Source of the DNA: Mucilaginibacter inviolabilis
GTDB lineage: Bacteria > Bacteroidota > Bacteroidia > Sphingobacteriales > Sphingobacteriaceae
DNA: 64,000 nt
Direction: 5' to 3'
NCBI RefSeq assembly: GCF_011089895.1
Contig: NZ_JAANAT010000003.1
Location: 62,001 to 126,000, forward strand
Shown here: positions 16,477 to 24,865 of the stretch, piece by piece
How the letters are laid out: each line of letters starts with the position of its first letter
Numbering within the stretch: the stretch's first letter is position 1
The notes under the pieces: generated by a model
Databases searched by the model: none
What the model saw: the letters and a program-made list of their open reading frames with translations, nothing else
What the model was told of the DNA's origin: nothing
Program-made: the position numbers and the translations under genes

Positions 16477-18252
16477 TTATTTATCCTTCCAAAATTGCAG
16501 CCAATGCAGGTTATACCCTCCTTTATTGGCGTACACCCTTACTTTATTTGTTCCTGCTTTTAAACGGATATCTTTTACGGTGATCACCTGCCAGGTTTTT
16601 AGTCCCCCGGTGTTAGGTACCGCAATCTCTTTCGCCTGATCAGCTCCATTGATATGGAGAGATAGCTTGGCATCATCAGTGGCCGCAGCTACTTTTAGTT
16701 TAACTGAATATACTCCTGCTGTTTTTGCTTGTATGGTGTATTGGGTCCATTCGGTGGTTTCTATATGATCAACATAAAAGCTGTTATAAGCGGTGGAATC
16801 TTTGCTGATATCTACACCATCATTACGATAGATGCGGCCATGGTTCCCGATACCTGGTTTTCCTGAAGTATGGTAATCGGCTGTATCGGTATCAAAATAA
16901 GCAAAACCGTTTCGGCCCAGGTCATAGTCAACGGCATTAATAATAGTACCGTTGGTAACCTTATTGGCTTTAAATGGCTTGGTTGCGGTAGTGAATGGCT
17001 GCCTGAAAATAGCATCAATCACATCGTGATGAATAATGGCATTCTCCAATTTGGCATGAATAGCCATTTCGAGTGTGCCACTGTATACATTGCTCTCTTT
17101 GGGTTTATGTTTACCCGTGTTCAGGTAGTTGGTCACATCATCATAATTCAGGTTGGAGGGAATCTCGATCGGGTTGTTATTGCCCATTTTTTTCAATGGC
17201 CAAAGTGCCCAGCCCAGGTTGTTTTTCTCCAGCAGGCGAATCTCCTCGGTTAGCCAAACATTGGAGTTTTCGCCGGTTTCCCCTATCCAGGCTGGTACAT
17301 TGTACTGGTCGCGGGTTTTGATGATGTGTTCTACGGATTTCTGATCATTGAAATTCCAGTATTTGTGGAAGCTCAATACCATGTTTTTATCCCAGGTAGG
17401 CAGTATGCCGTTATAATTATTACCCCAGCCATTGCCTTCAATAATAATAATGTGTTTTTTATCTACCTCGCGGATGGCAGCGGTAATATCCATCATCAGT
17501 TTGCGTAAGGGGGCATTGGTTTTTTCCTTTAAGCCATTCTTATCATTCGCCGGATCATCAAAACCCCAGTTGGGTTCGTTAATGATATCATAGCCGGCTA
17601 TGTTGGGCTCGTTCTTATATCTATCGGCCAGTTTGCGCCAAAGGGCTATCATTTTTTGCTTGTTAGCTTCGCTATCCCACAGTGACGGCAGATCGGGGTT
17701 ACGGTCTGATATATTGAGATCATTGCCCTGGCCGCCAGGTGTAGCATGCAGATCAAGGATGAGGTACATGTGGTTAGCTTTGCACCAGGCCAGCAGGTCG
17801 TCGGTCATTTTGAAGCCTTTATCCAGCCAGGTATTTTGCCCGGCAACCGGTTCTTTTTCGATAGGTAAAGTATACAGGTTATAGTGCATAGGCAGGCGCA
17901 CCGAGTTGAAGCCCCAGCGACGCATGGAATCGATATCTATTTTGCGGGTATTATTGGCCAGCCAGGTATCATAAAACTCTTTGGTTTCGGCGGGCCCCAT
18001 CAGCTCCTCCAGCCTTTCACGGATGCGATACTGACGGCTATCCTTATTTACATGCAGCATGTAACCTTCCTGGATCATCCAGCCTCCCAAACCCATGCCG
18101 CGCAATAGGACGTTTTTGCCGCTTTCGTCCACTATTTTTTTGCCATCCGCCTTCAAAAAGCTTTGCGCACTACCTTGTAACGAAATGAACGAAGTCGGTA
18201 AAGCCAGTAGCAAAACCTTTACCGATATATTTTTAAATGTTTGTAATAACAT
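16477..18252 (-). CDS. GH5 family cellulase/glucanase with C-terminal CBM6
   Basis: The 591-residue precursor has a signal peptide ending near GSAQ. The GH5 catalytic barrel (about 30-390) opens with LLRGMGLGGW, carries the acid/base Glu in YDIINEPNWG and the nucleophile Glu in PAWIGETGEN. A CBM6-like module fills the C terminus (about 440-590), with VDYDLGRNGFAYFDTD and the aromatic ending HWLQFWKD. It should cleave beta-glucan chains in the periplasm or at the surface. It is second in an operon, 43 bp after a GH30 gene, which suggests joint use of fungal or plant beta-1,6/1,3-glucans (inference). The GTTTACAC repeat follows the stop. Confidence 0.92.
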   Translation of the reverse strand: MLLQTFKNISVKVLLLALPTSFISLQGSAQSFLKADGKKIVDESGKNVLLRGMGLGGWMIQEGYMLHVNKDSRQYRIRERLEELMGPAETKEFYDTWLANNTRKIDIDSMRRWGFNSVRLPMHYNLYTLPIEKEPVAGQNTWLDKGFKMTDDLLAWCKANHMYLILDLHATPGGQGNDLNISDRNPDLPSLWDSEANKQKMIALWRKLADRYKNEPNIAGYDIINEPNWGFDDPANDKNGLKEKTNAPLRKLMMDITAAIREVDKKHIIIIEGNGWGNNYNGILPTWDKNMVLSFHKYWNFNDQKSVEHIIKTRDQYNVPAWIGETGENSNVWLTEEIRLLEKNNLGWALWPLKKMGNNNPIEIPSNLNYDDVTNYLNTGKHKPKESNVYSGTLEMAIHAKLENAIIHHDVIDAIFRQPFTTATKPFKANKVTNGTIINAVDYDLGRNGFAYFDTDTADYHTSGKPGIGNHGRIYRNDGVDISKDSTAYNSFYVDHIETTEWTQYTIQAKTAGVYSVKLKVAAATDDAKLSLHINGADQAKEIAVPNTGGLKTWQVITVKDIRLKAGTNKVRVYANKGGYNLHWLQFWKDK

Positions 18253-18295
18253 GATGTACTTAGGTTATTGATATAAAACAAATAATTAAAAAAGC

Positions 18296-19702
18296 TTACC
18301 AAATATAAGTGCCTACAGAACCCTTATCCAGGGTAGCAGTAATAGCCCGTCCATTATATTTGATATTAAAAGATTGCGACGAGTCGCTGGTATTGGCTAC
18401 GATGAGCACCTTTTTACCCTCTGGTGTTTTGAAAGCCACGTTTGGCAATGTATCAGAATTATTGGAGGCGATGCGGACAGAGCCGGGGCGCACAAATTTG
18501 GATGCATGGGCTATTGAGTAGTAAGCCAGGTTGCGTTTCACTGCGTTTTTGTCAATGGTTACAGCCCCCTGACACATTGGGCAGCCACCACGGTCGGTAT
18601 AGGGTTTATAATCAGGATCCGCAGCCAGGTTCCATTCCAGTACATTACGGCTCCAGTTGCGGGTTGCCCCAATGATCAATCTTTTAACAGGCGAGGCAAT
18701 GTTGATGGTAGTGCTGTTCTCTTTTTCAACCACCATTTGCTCCGTAAAGTAAAGATTTTTATCCGGGTGTGCATTGTGTACATCTGTCAGGGCATCAATA
18801 TCGCCTCCGTATAAATGGAAGCCTGAACCATCAATATATTTACGGGCCGCTGGATCGTTCAGGATAGAGATGGGATAATCAGGTCTGTCGGCATTATGGT
18901 CATAAATAATGATCTTGGTTTTAATACCGGCCGCTTTAAAAGCTGGTCCGAGATGGTTTTTAATAAACTCGCCTTCATCTGGGGCTACCAACAGTAAGCT
19001 GGGATTATTACCCGGATGTAAAGGCTCGTTTTGAATGGTGATAGCGTCAATAGGTATGCCGTTGGCTTTCATTCCCTGAATATATTTTACCAGGTATTTA
19101 GCATAAGCACTGTAGTATTCGGGCTTTAAACGACCGCCACGGGTGTCTTCATTGGTTTTCATCCAGGCAGGTGGCGACCAGGGCGACCCTAGTATCTTGA
19201 TAGCCGGATTAATAGCCAATATCTGTTTCATAACCGGAATTACATCCTGTTTGTCGGGCCCCAGGTCAAAATGTTTTAATGCCGGGTCCGTTTGGCCGGT
19301 CGGCATATCATCATATGAAAACACTTTTTCATTCAGATCTGAAGCACCTATACTCAACCTGATATAACTTACGCCGATGTTATTGCCATTGGTGTCAAAT
19401 AGCTCTTTTAACAGAGCAGCGCGACTATCCGGACTCATGCGGATGATGTGCATGGCACTGCCGCCGGTTAATGCAAAGCCAAAGCCGTCAATGGGCTGGT
19501 ATGTTTTTTTGTCATCAACAGTAATGGTAAATCCGTTATCGGTTGCTGGTTTAAAGTTTAAAACATCTTTTTGCTTCTCAAATAAAACAGATCTGTCGGC
19601 TTTGGTTAACCATAAATTAGCCTGATCTGCCTTTTGCGCATGGATAACGGTGGTGCTAAACAGCAGTGGCCACAATAAAAGTGATCGGATATTTTTATTC
19701 AT
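18296..19702 (-). CDS. GH30 family glycosidase (beta-glucosylceramidase/endo-1,6-glucanase type)
   Basis: The 468-residue precursor starts with a signal peptide ending in IHAQ. GH30 marks are the YQPIDGFGFALTGGSA opening, GVSYIRLSIGASD, the LGSPWSPPAWMKTN segment, the acid/base Glu in AITIQNEPLHPGN and the nucleophile Glu in YFTEQMV. The C-terminal beta-domain ends with an LDKGSVGTYIW strand. Similar Bacteroidota enzymes act on beta-1,6-glucan or glucosylceramide-type bonds; the exact substrate is inferred. It is the first gene of the operon with the GH5 enzyme. No SusC/SusD pair flanks it, so the operon is a reduced utilisation locus. Confidence 0.93.
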   Translation of the reverse strand: MNKNIRSLLLWPLLFSTTVIHAQKADQANLWLTKADRSVLFEKQKDVLNFKPATDNGFTITVDDKKTYQPIDGFGFALTGGSAMHIIRMSPDSRAALLKELFDTNGNNIGVSYIRLSIGASDLNEKVFSYDDMPTGQTDPALKHFDLGPDKQDVIPVMKQILAINPAIKILGSPWSPPAWMKTNEDTRGGRLKPEYYSAYAKYLVKYIQGMKANGIPIDAITIQNEPLHPGNNPSLLLVAPDEGEFIKNHLGPAFKAAGIKTKIIIYDHNADRPDYPISILNDPAARKYIDGSGFHLYGGDIDALTDVHNAHPDKNLYFTEQMVVEKENSTTINIASPVKRLIIGATRNWSRNVLEWNLAADPDYKPYTDRGGCPMCQGAVTIDKNAVKRNLAYYSIAHASKFVRPGSVRIASNNSDTLPNVAFKTPEGKKVLIVANTSDSSQSFNIKYNGRAITATLDKGSVGTYIW

Positions 19703-20005
19703 AAATTAAAATTTAACGGGAAGTTTATTGCTGTAAACTGGTTTAAATAAGGCTTAAATTGGACGGTAAATTTATTATTGTTTTCAATATAATGTTATAT
19801 AAATTATTGGGTAACTAATATATTACGAAAGTGTAAATTATACACCACATTGTCTGTTTAATTTGATGTTTTTATGCCCTATTTTAACACTACAGAAAGA
19901 GGGGTATAAACTCCAACATTAATTTAATGGCGATGTATATTAATTAAGACTTTAAATTATTTGACAGTATTAAAATTTATTTATAGTTTCACTGGAAGTA
20001 TACAA
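19703..20005. other. 303-bp AT-rich divergent region
   Basis: Upstream of both the GH30-GH5 operon and the response-regulator gene, so it must hold two promoters. I see no exact TAnnTTTG on either strand and no clear operator. Confidence 0.4.
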
Positions 20006-20386
20006 ATGAAAGAACCGCACAAAAAGATCATCATATTTGATGATGATGAAGATATACTGTCTATTTGTAGTTATATCTTGGAGGAGAAGGGATGGGAGGT
20101 GCATACTTTTACCGATTGCAATAATATTGCTGATAAAGTTTTGCCGATTTTACCGGATGTAATATTAATGGATAACTGGATTCCAGATGCCGGAGGGATT
20201 GTTGCTACGCAAACCCTAAAAAAGGCGGAAGAATTAAAGCATATACCAGTTATATACTTTTCGGCCAATAGCGATATCCAATTACTGGCCAGCCATGCTG
20301 GTGCACAAACCTATCTGGCTAAGCCCTTTGATCTGGAAGATCTGGAACGGGTTATCAGTAATGTATTAACAACAGATTCGAATTAA
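20006..20386 (+). CDS. Single-domain response regulator
   Basis: The 126-residue protein is a stand-alone CheY-like receiver. Acidic residues D12-D14 in FDDDEDIL bind magnesium, D56 in ILMDNW is the phospho-acceptor, S86 replaces the switch threonine and K106 in YLAKPFD completes the site. There is no output domain, so it passes the signal by protein contact, and the partner kinase is not in this window. The ATG at 20006 puts the first beta strand about 7 residues from the start; an earlier TTG at 19961 is less likely. It is divergent from the GH30-GH5 operon, but a regulatory link is unproven. Confidence 0.92.
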   Translation: MKEPHKKIIIFDDDEDILSICSYILEEKGWEVHTFTDCNNIADKVLPILPDVILMDNWIPDAGGIVATQTLKKAEELKHIPVIYFSANSDIQLLASHAGAQTYLAKPFDLEDLERVISNVLTTDSN

Positions 20387-20412
20387 CAACAAATTGTAAA
20401 AGAAAGCATAAT

Positions 20413-20447
20413 AAAAAAGCCCCATCTATTAAGATGAGGCTTTTTTT
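20413..20447. terminator. Bidirectional intrinsic terminator
   Basis: AAAAAAGCCCCATCT pairs with AGATGAGGCTTTTTTT with one mismatch. It has an A-run on one side and a T-run on the other, and serves the convergent response-regulator and receptor genes. Confidence 0.8.
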
Positions 20448-20455
20448 ATGACTGG

Positions 20456-23395
20456 TTATTGTAACCCGGCAGGTACGCCCGGTACACCTCCGCCAGATCC
20501 TCCGCCATCACGGCGTCCGCCGCCATTGAACCTGCGACCAGGGCCCATATCATCCTGAACAGGTGCTTTGCCTGCAAATTTTTTCAGGTTAAGTGTAAAG
20601 GTTAACAGATAGTATCTCGAAAGACGGTTAACACGCGATTGTGTTAATGAACTGGCTGTTGATGTTGATGAAAAACCAGTGTTCTGATTAAATAAGTCAA
20701 ACCCTGAAAGGCGTATAGTAGCCTGGTGGTTTTTCAAAAAGCGACGCTCCACATACAAATTTAAAATATTAGGATTGGTAACTTTTATATCTGAGCTGTA
20801 ACCATAGTTGGTTGCTTTGGAGTAATCGTAGCTAAATGTCCAGTCGCCAAAATAATTTTTACCGGTAAGACCAATGTTCCAGGTTCTGATATTAGATGTT
20901 CCTTGTAACAGTGGGTTTTGTACGGAGTTGCTTGTTCTGTTGATAGCATAGTTGGTTAAAATTTGTGCATCAACGATGTTATTGATATCAACCCTGAAAC
21001 GAACCTCTGGTGTAAATACCAGGTTTTTGGCAATGTTTTTCTCTGTAGTAGCTGCAAAAGAAGTGGAATCGATATTGGTCAGATAACCTATATTGTTGGT
21101 ATAGGTAGCTGTACCGTTGAAGGTGAGCGTGTATTTACGATTTTCCCATGGTTTGGAATAAGTTAAACGGCCAGAACCGGTATAGTATCCATCGGCATTT
21201 AAATACTGGGTTAAAATGGTGTTTTGAAACCTTGGGTTAGGCGAATAAAGACGGGGATAGGTAATGGTATTGGTCACCACCTGGTTTTGCACACTCTGGA
21301 ATGATAAGTTAGCAAAGAACACGTCGCCGGTTTGGAAACTAAACTTGTTATACCTGATCGAAAAATTGTTGGTAAACTGTGGTTTTAGATTTGGGTTACC
21401 CTCAACCGGATAAAGCGCATTGGAAAAGTCGATCACCGGTTGTAATTGTGAAAAACTTGGTGTACTGCTTGATCCGTTGTAATTAACACTGAATGACTGA
21501 CTCCGGGAGAAATTATAAATAAAACGGGCCGTTGGTATTACATTGAATGTGGAGATATGGGTTGAAACCCCGGTTACCGGAGAGTTACCATCCAGAACCG
21601 ATGGCTGAACGCCTATACCTAATGTGTAATTGTATTTTTTCTCAATAAAACGATAGTTTAAACCTACCTTATTGGTTGTAAAAGTATAATTGTAGCGGTT
21701 GCTTAATGCGCTGTCGCTTCTGAACGAAAAATCAGCCGTATTAAAGAGGGTATCGGTTTCTTTATTGTTGGTTGTAATAGCCCGGTTAAATGCATAGTTA
21801 AGCTCCAGATATGAACGTTTGCCTATCGGGTTCAGATACGAAACGTTAGTACCATAGCTGTTGGTGCGGCTATAAGTATTGATCATTTGATTGATGGGCG
21901 CAGTGGGGTTGCCAGCTGTATAATCGTAAACCGGATTTTGGTATGACCAGCTTGGCGCCGAACTTACGGTAGCATTGATGCTCAGATTATGGCGATTTTT
22001 AAAACGGTGGTTAAATAAGGCCGTAAAACCATAATTCGGCGCTTGAGAATCGCCGTTGGTAATAGCGGTATAAGCAGAGGATATATTCCCGTTTCTGGTG
22101 AAATTTACGGCTTCAGACTCATTGGTATTTGTGCCGGCATAAGAGAATGTTGGAGTAACCTTTAAGTAGTTAATCGTATCGGGTTTATACTCCATGTTCC
22201 AGGTAAAACGATGATTGATATTCTGATCTTTTTCAACACTATTTTGGTTTTGTGTTGTAGGATTTGAGGCCGACCTATTTTCCTGCAATGTGTTGGTTGT
22301 TGTGGTAACGGTATTATCGGCAAAGCTGTAACTGCCATATACCGAAAGCTTTTTACCCCATTGGTCGCGGAAGTTAGCTCCTATAGAATGCGCATTGGTT
22401 TCACCATTTTGAGTTGTTATCAAACTGCCGGTGTTACCGCCGCCTCTGCCTGCATTACCTCTGCCGCCACCGCCAAAGCCACCACCTCCAAAACCGCCGC
22501 CACCACCACTGGCGCTGCCAAATGAAAAGGTATTTACGTTGGTATTGTTGATGCTTCCCAAAAGCGCAATTTGCTGGTCGCCATTAAAATTAAATACATT
22601 TAATGATCCTATATACCGGTTCTTATCGGGGATGTCCTGACTTTGAGGTAAGGCATCCCGACCGTCGCCGGCAGTAGCCTGACCAAAATAGCCATAGTTT
22701 TTATCCTTGCGAATGGTGATGTTCATGATCTTATCTGGTTCACCGGTTTTAACACCGGTAAGATTAGCCTGATCGCCATAATCATCAATCATCTGGATGT
22801 TCTCAATTACATCTGCGGGTAGGTTTTTGGTGGCGCTTTGAACATCACCCCCCATAAAGTCCTTACCGTTTATGCGCACTTTGGTAACCTGTTTTCCCTG
22901 TGTAGTAATATTTCCATTTACGTCTACATCAACACCGGGTAGCTTTTTGATCAAATCTTCGGCTGGGGCGTTCTCCCTAACTTTATAGGCACTGGCATTA
23001 TACTCCACCGTATCCTCTTTTAAAGTTACCGGATTAACACCCACAATAGTAACCACGCTGAGCATATTGGTTGAAGCCTTCATGATGATGTTCCCCAAAT
23101 CAACCGGCTTTCCGTCGGGATTCAATGCGAAATGTTTTTTGATGGGTGTAAAACCAATGGACGATAATGTAAGCGTTATTTTGCTGCCTTTAACTCCCGA
23201 AAATGCGAACTTCCCATTGGCATCAGCAATAGATATGGTACTATCCCCTCCGTTTGATATGAGCTTAATGCTGCTGCCGGGTAGTGATAGTTTTGTAGTG
23301 TCAACAACTGTACCGCTGATATCATGCGTAGTTTGTGCCAACGTGTTGAGTACGGTTAAAATGGTTAGGCTTAAAATAAGGCACAGGGTTTTCAT
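20456..23395 (-). CDS. TonB-dependent receptor/outer-membrane beta-barrel protein
   Basis: The 979-residue precursor has a signal peptide ending near TLAQ, a carboxypeptidase-regulatory-like domain (HDISGTVVDTTKLSLPGSS), and a plug domain with APAEDLIKKLPGVDVDVNG and VTKVRINGKDFMGGD. A long beta-barrel of the OMP_b-brl_3 type ends with an aromatic strand and then a glycine-rich tail. A second Gly-rich run (about residues 290-325, with FGGGGFGGGG) interrupts the barrel and may be a surface loop. The tail past the last barrel strand is unusual, since barrels often end at the terminal Phe. It has no SusD partner. The substrate is unknown. Confidence 0.9.
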   Translation of the reverse strand: MKTLCLILSLTILTVLNTLAQTTHDISGTVVDTTKLSLPGSSIKLISNGGDSTISIADANGKFAFSGVKGSKITLTLSSIGFTPIKKHFALNPDGKPVDLGNIIMKASTNMLSVVTIVGVNPVTLKEDTVEYNASAYKVRENAPAEDLIKKLPGVDVDVNGNITTQGKQVTKVRINGKDFMGGDVQSATKNLPADVIENIQMIDDYGDQANLTGVKTGEPDKIMNITIRKDKNYGYFGQATAGDGRDALPQSQDIPDKNRYIGSLNVFNFNGDQQIALLGSINNTNVNTFSFGSASGGGGGFGGGGFGGGGRGNAGRGGGNTGSLITTQNGETNAHSIGANFRDQWGKKLSVYGSYSFADNTVTTTTNTLQENRSASNPTTQNQNSVEKDQNINHRFTWNMEYKPDTINYLKVTPTFSYAGTNTNESEAVNFTRNGNISSAYTAITNGDSQAPNYGFTALFNHRFKNRHNLSINATVSSAPSWSYQNPVYDYTAGNPTAPINQMINTYSRTNSYGTNVSYLNPIGKRSYLELNYAFNRAITTNNKETDTLFNTADFSFRSDSALSNRYNYTFTTNKVGLNYRFIEKKYNYTLGIGVQPSVLDGNSPVTGVSTHISTFNVIPTARFIYNFSRSQSFSVNYNGSSSTPSFSQLQPVIDFSNALYPVEGNPNLKPQFTNNFSIRYNKFSFQTGDVFFANLSFQSVQNQVVTNTITYPRLYSPNPRFQNTILTQYLNADGYYTGSGRLTYSKPWENRKYTLTFNGTATYTNNIGYLTNIDSTSFAATTEKNIAKNLVFTPEVRFRVDINNIVDAQILTNYAINRTSNSVQNPLLQGTSNIRTWNIGLTGKNYFGDWTFSYDYSKATNYGYSSDIKVTNPNILNLYVERRFLKNHQATIRLSGFDLFNQNTGFSSTSTASSLTQSRVNRLSRYYLLTFTLNLKKFAGKAPVQDDMGPGRRFNGGGRRDGGGSGGGVPGVPAGLQ

Positions 23396-23560
23396 AGGGT
23401 GTATTTGATCTGCTTGTAATTTTTATTAATTAAACGTTAGACACAATCCGATTGCAAATGTTCAACTTATAAAGTATTAAATGTCAAAAAAGCATATGAT
23501 TGTTACAATAATGGCACTAAACGCTTATTAATCATAGCATTGTTACAAATTTCAAATATA

Positions 23561-23585
23561 AAAGGGCCAACGATAACGGCCCTTT
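23561..23585. terminator. Hairpin after collagen-like lipoprotein gene
   Basis: AAAGGGCC (23561-23568) pairs with GGCCCTTT (23578-23585) around a 9-nt loop, 27 bp past the stop of the minus-strand gene. Confidence 0.6.
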
Positions 23586-23611
23586 CATACTTGAAATCAC
23601 ATTTTATTAAA

Positions 23612-24280
23612 TCAGTTGATATGCAGTGCGGAGGCTACTTCACTGTAGTTTTTAAAGTTGATATTAGGATGGGCAACCTGTAAGGTAGTAACGCTGCCGC
23701 CAGGAATAACCACGATTTTAAAATCGAGCCCGGATTGTGAAAAATTCGCTTTAATATTAACATAACCAACACCAAAATCTGATAAAGTAATGGTTCTGCC
23801 AGCTTCGCTGTAAGGTAATGCATAATATGCTCCGGTGCTTCCAGTAGTTCTGAAGTAAGCTAAAACAACGCCACTGTCAACGATGTCTTGAGTAATCGCA
23901 GGTATCGCAAAATTGGTAAATCCGGTTAGGGTAACGCTTTTATTAATTAATAAATAGCTTTTAACATTCATGGTACCATCGGCTCCTGTAGATCCCGTTG
24001 GGCCTTGTGGCCCTGCAGGTCCGGTTGGGCCCTGTGGCCCGGTTGGTCCCTCTGGGCCTTGAGGTCCCTGAGGCCCCGTGCCGCCGGTTGACCCGGTATT
24101 GCCTGTTGCCCCTTGTGGTCCGCCTGGTCCTGGTGAGCCGGTATCTCCTTTGGGGCCTTGCGCTCCATTGGTACCATTAGTGCCATTGGCACCGGCTGGC
24201 CCGGGATCACCCTTTTTACAAGCGTTCATACTGAATAAGCATATCATTAATGCAGGAAATAGTAGTCGTAGTTTTCTCAT
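23612..24280 (-). CDS. Collagen-like repeat lipoprotein
   Basis: The precursor of about 222 residues has a lipoprotein signal with lipobox FSMNAC near residue 21. About 26 uninterrupted Gly-X-Y triplets follow, rich in GPQ, GPT, GPA and GTN, which should form a collagen triple helix. A globular beta-rich C-terminal domain of about 120 residues may act as trimerisation or binding head, as in bacterial collagen-like proteins. The ATG at 24280 was chosen because it directly precedes the signal peptide; an upstream start at 24364 adds an unlikely leader. The gene is transcribed alone and its surface location is inferred. Confidence 0.85.
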   Translation of the reverse strand: MRKLRLLFPALMICLFSMNACKKGDPGPAGANGTNGTNGAQGPKGDTGSPGPGGPQGATGNTGSTGGTGPQGPQGPEGPTGPQGPTGPAGPQGPTGSTGADGTMNVKSYLLINKSVTLTGFTNFAIPAITQDIVDSGVVLAYFRTTGSTGAYYALPYSEAGRTITLSDFGVGYVNIKANFSQSGLDFKIVVIPGGSVTTLQVAHPNINFKNYSEVASALHIN

Positions 24281-24470
24281 GGGATTTTTGAATTTTAGGT
24301 GGATTTGTCGCTTTATTACGGATGTGTGAATAATTAGTTTCAGGGAATGGAGATAGCGGAACAATTATTGTTGCCGGTTAAAAAAGGAAATTAGTGTATT
24401 GTTCAAATAATCCAAAAAATGAACAACAAAACCAGCGAATGTTTCGTTATGTTTAAAATAAAATTAACCT

Positions 24471-24743
24471 ATGAATAATATTAGCAGCACACTGCACTCA
24501 AAAGTGCACAATTGGATAGATGCGATCGGATTTCGGTTAAATGCATCACAAACCAATAATAAAAGTCATGTAACAACTAATCATTATTTCTTTGAAACGT
24601 TTAATTTTTTTGAGAAAAAGCGAAGAAATCATCCGGAAAGCACCAAGTTTTTATGCTTTGATGCCTACGGCGAAAAAATTAATGTAAGATCACTGCTTGA
24701 TCTGCAGGTTGCCTTTTTCGAAAACATCAGCCAGCTTAAATAG
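24471..24743 (+). CDS. Small hypothetical protein, 90 residues
   Basis: The 90-residue product is not recognised. It is soluble and mildly basic, with aromatic clusters (HYFFETFNFFEKKRR) and the segment KFLCFDAYGEKINVRSLLDL, which looks like a compact folded unit. No signal or membrane helix is visible. The ATG follows an AT-rich leader and a strong bidirectional terminator at 24819-24849 lies about 75 bp after the stop, as expected for a real transcription unit. Amino acid composition is plausible. Function is unknown. Confidence 0.55.
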   Translation: MNNISSTLHSKVHNWIDAIGFRLNASQTNNKSHVTTNHYFFETFNFFEKKRRNHPESTKFLCFDAYGEKINVRSLLDLQVAFFENISQLK

Positions 24744-24818
24744 TGTTGCTATAGCTGGATGTTAAATCCTGTTCAAGTTTTACCTAACCCATGCTGCTTG
24801 TGTTGGGTGTATTCATAA

Positions 24819-24849
24819 AAAAAGCCGGCTTAAACTAAGCCGGCTTTTT
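24819..24849. terminator. Bidirectional intrinsic terminator
   Basis: A perfect 14-bp stem (24819-24832 with 24836-24849) with AAC loop, flanked by A- and T-runs, between convergent genes. Confidence 0.88.
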
Positions 24850-24865
24850 GTTTAATAAGGGTAGA

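Noticed and set aside
22431..22640. Proline-rich open frame opposite the receptor gene
   Set aside because: It is the antisense of the glycine-rich run in the TonB-dependent receptor.
23968..24329. Open frames on both strands in the collagen-like region
   Set aside because: The Gly-X-Y coding repeats leave other frames open, and only the lipoprotein frame has a signal and repeat logic.
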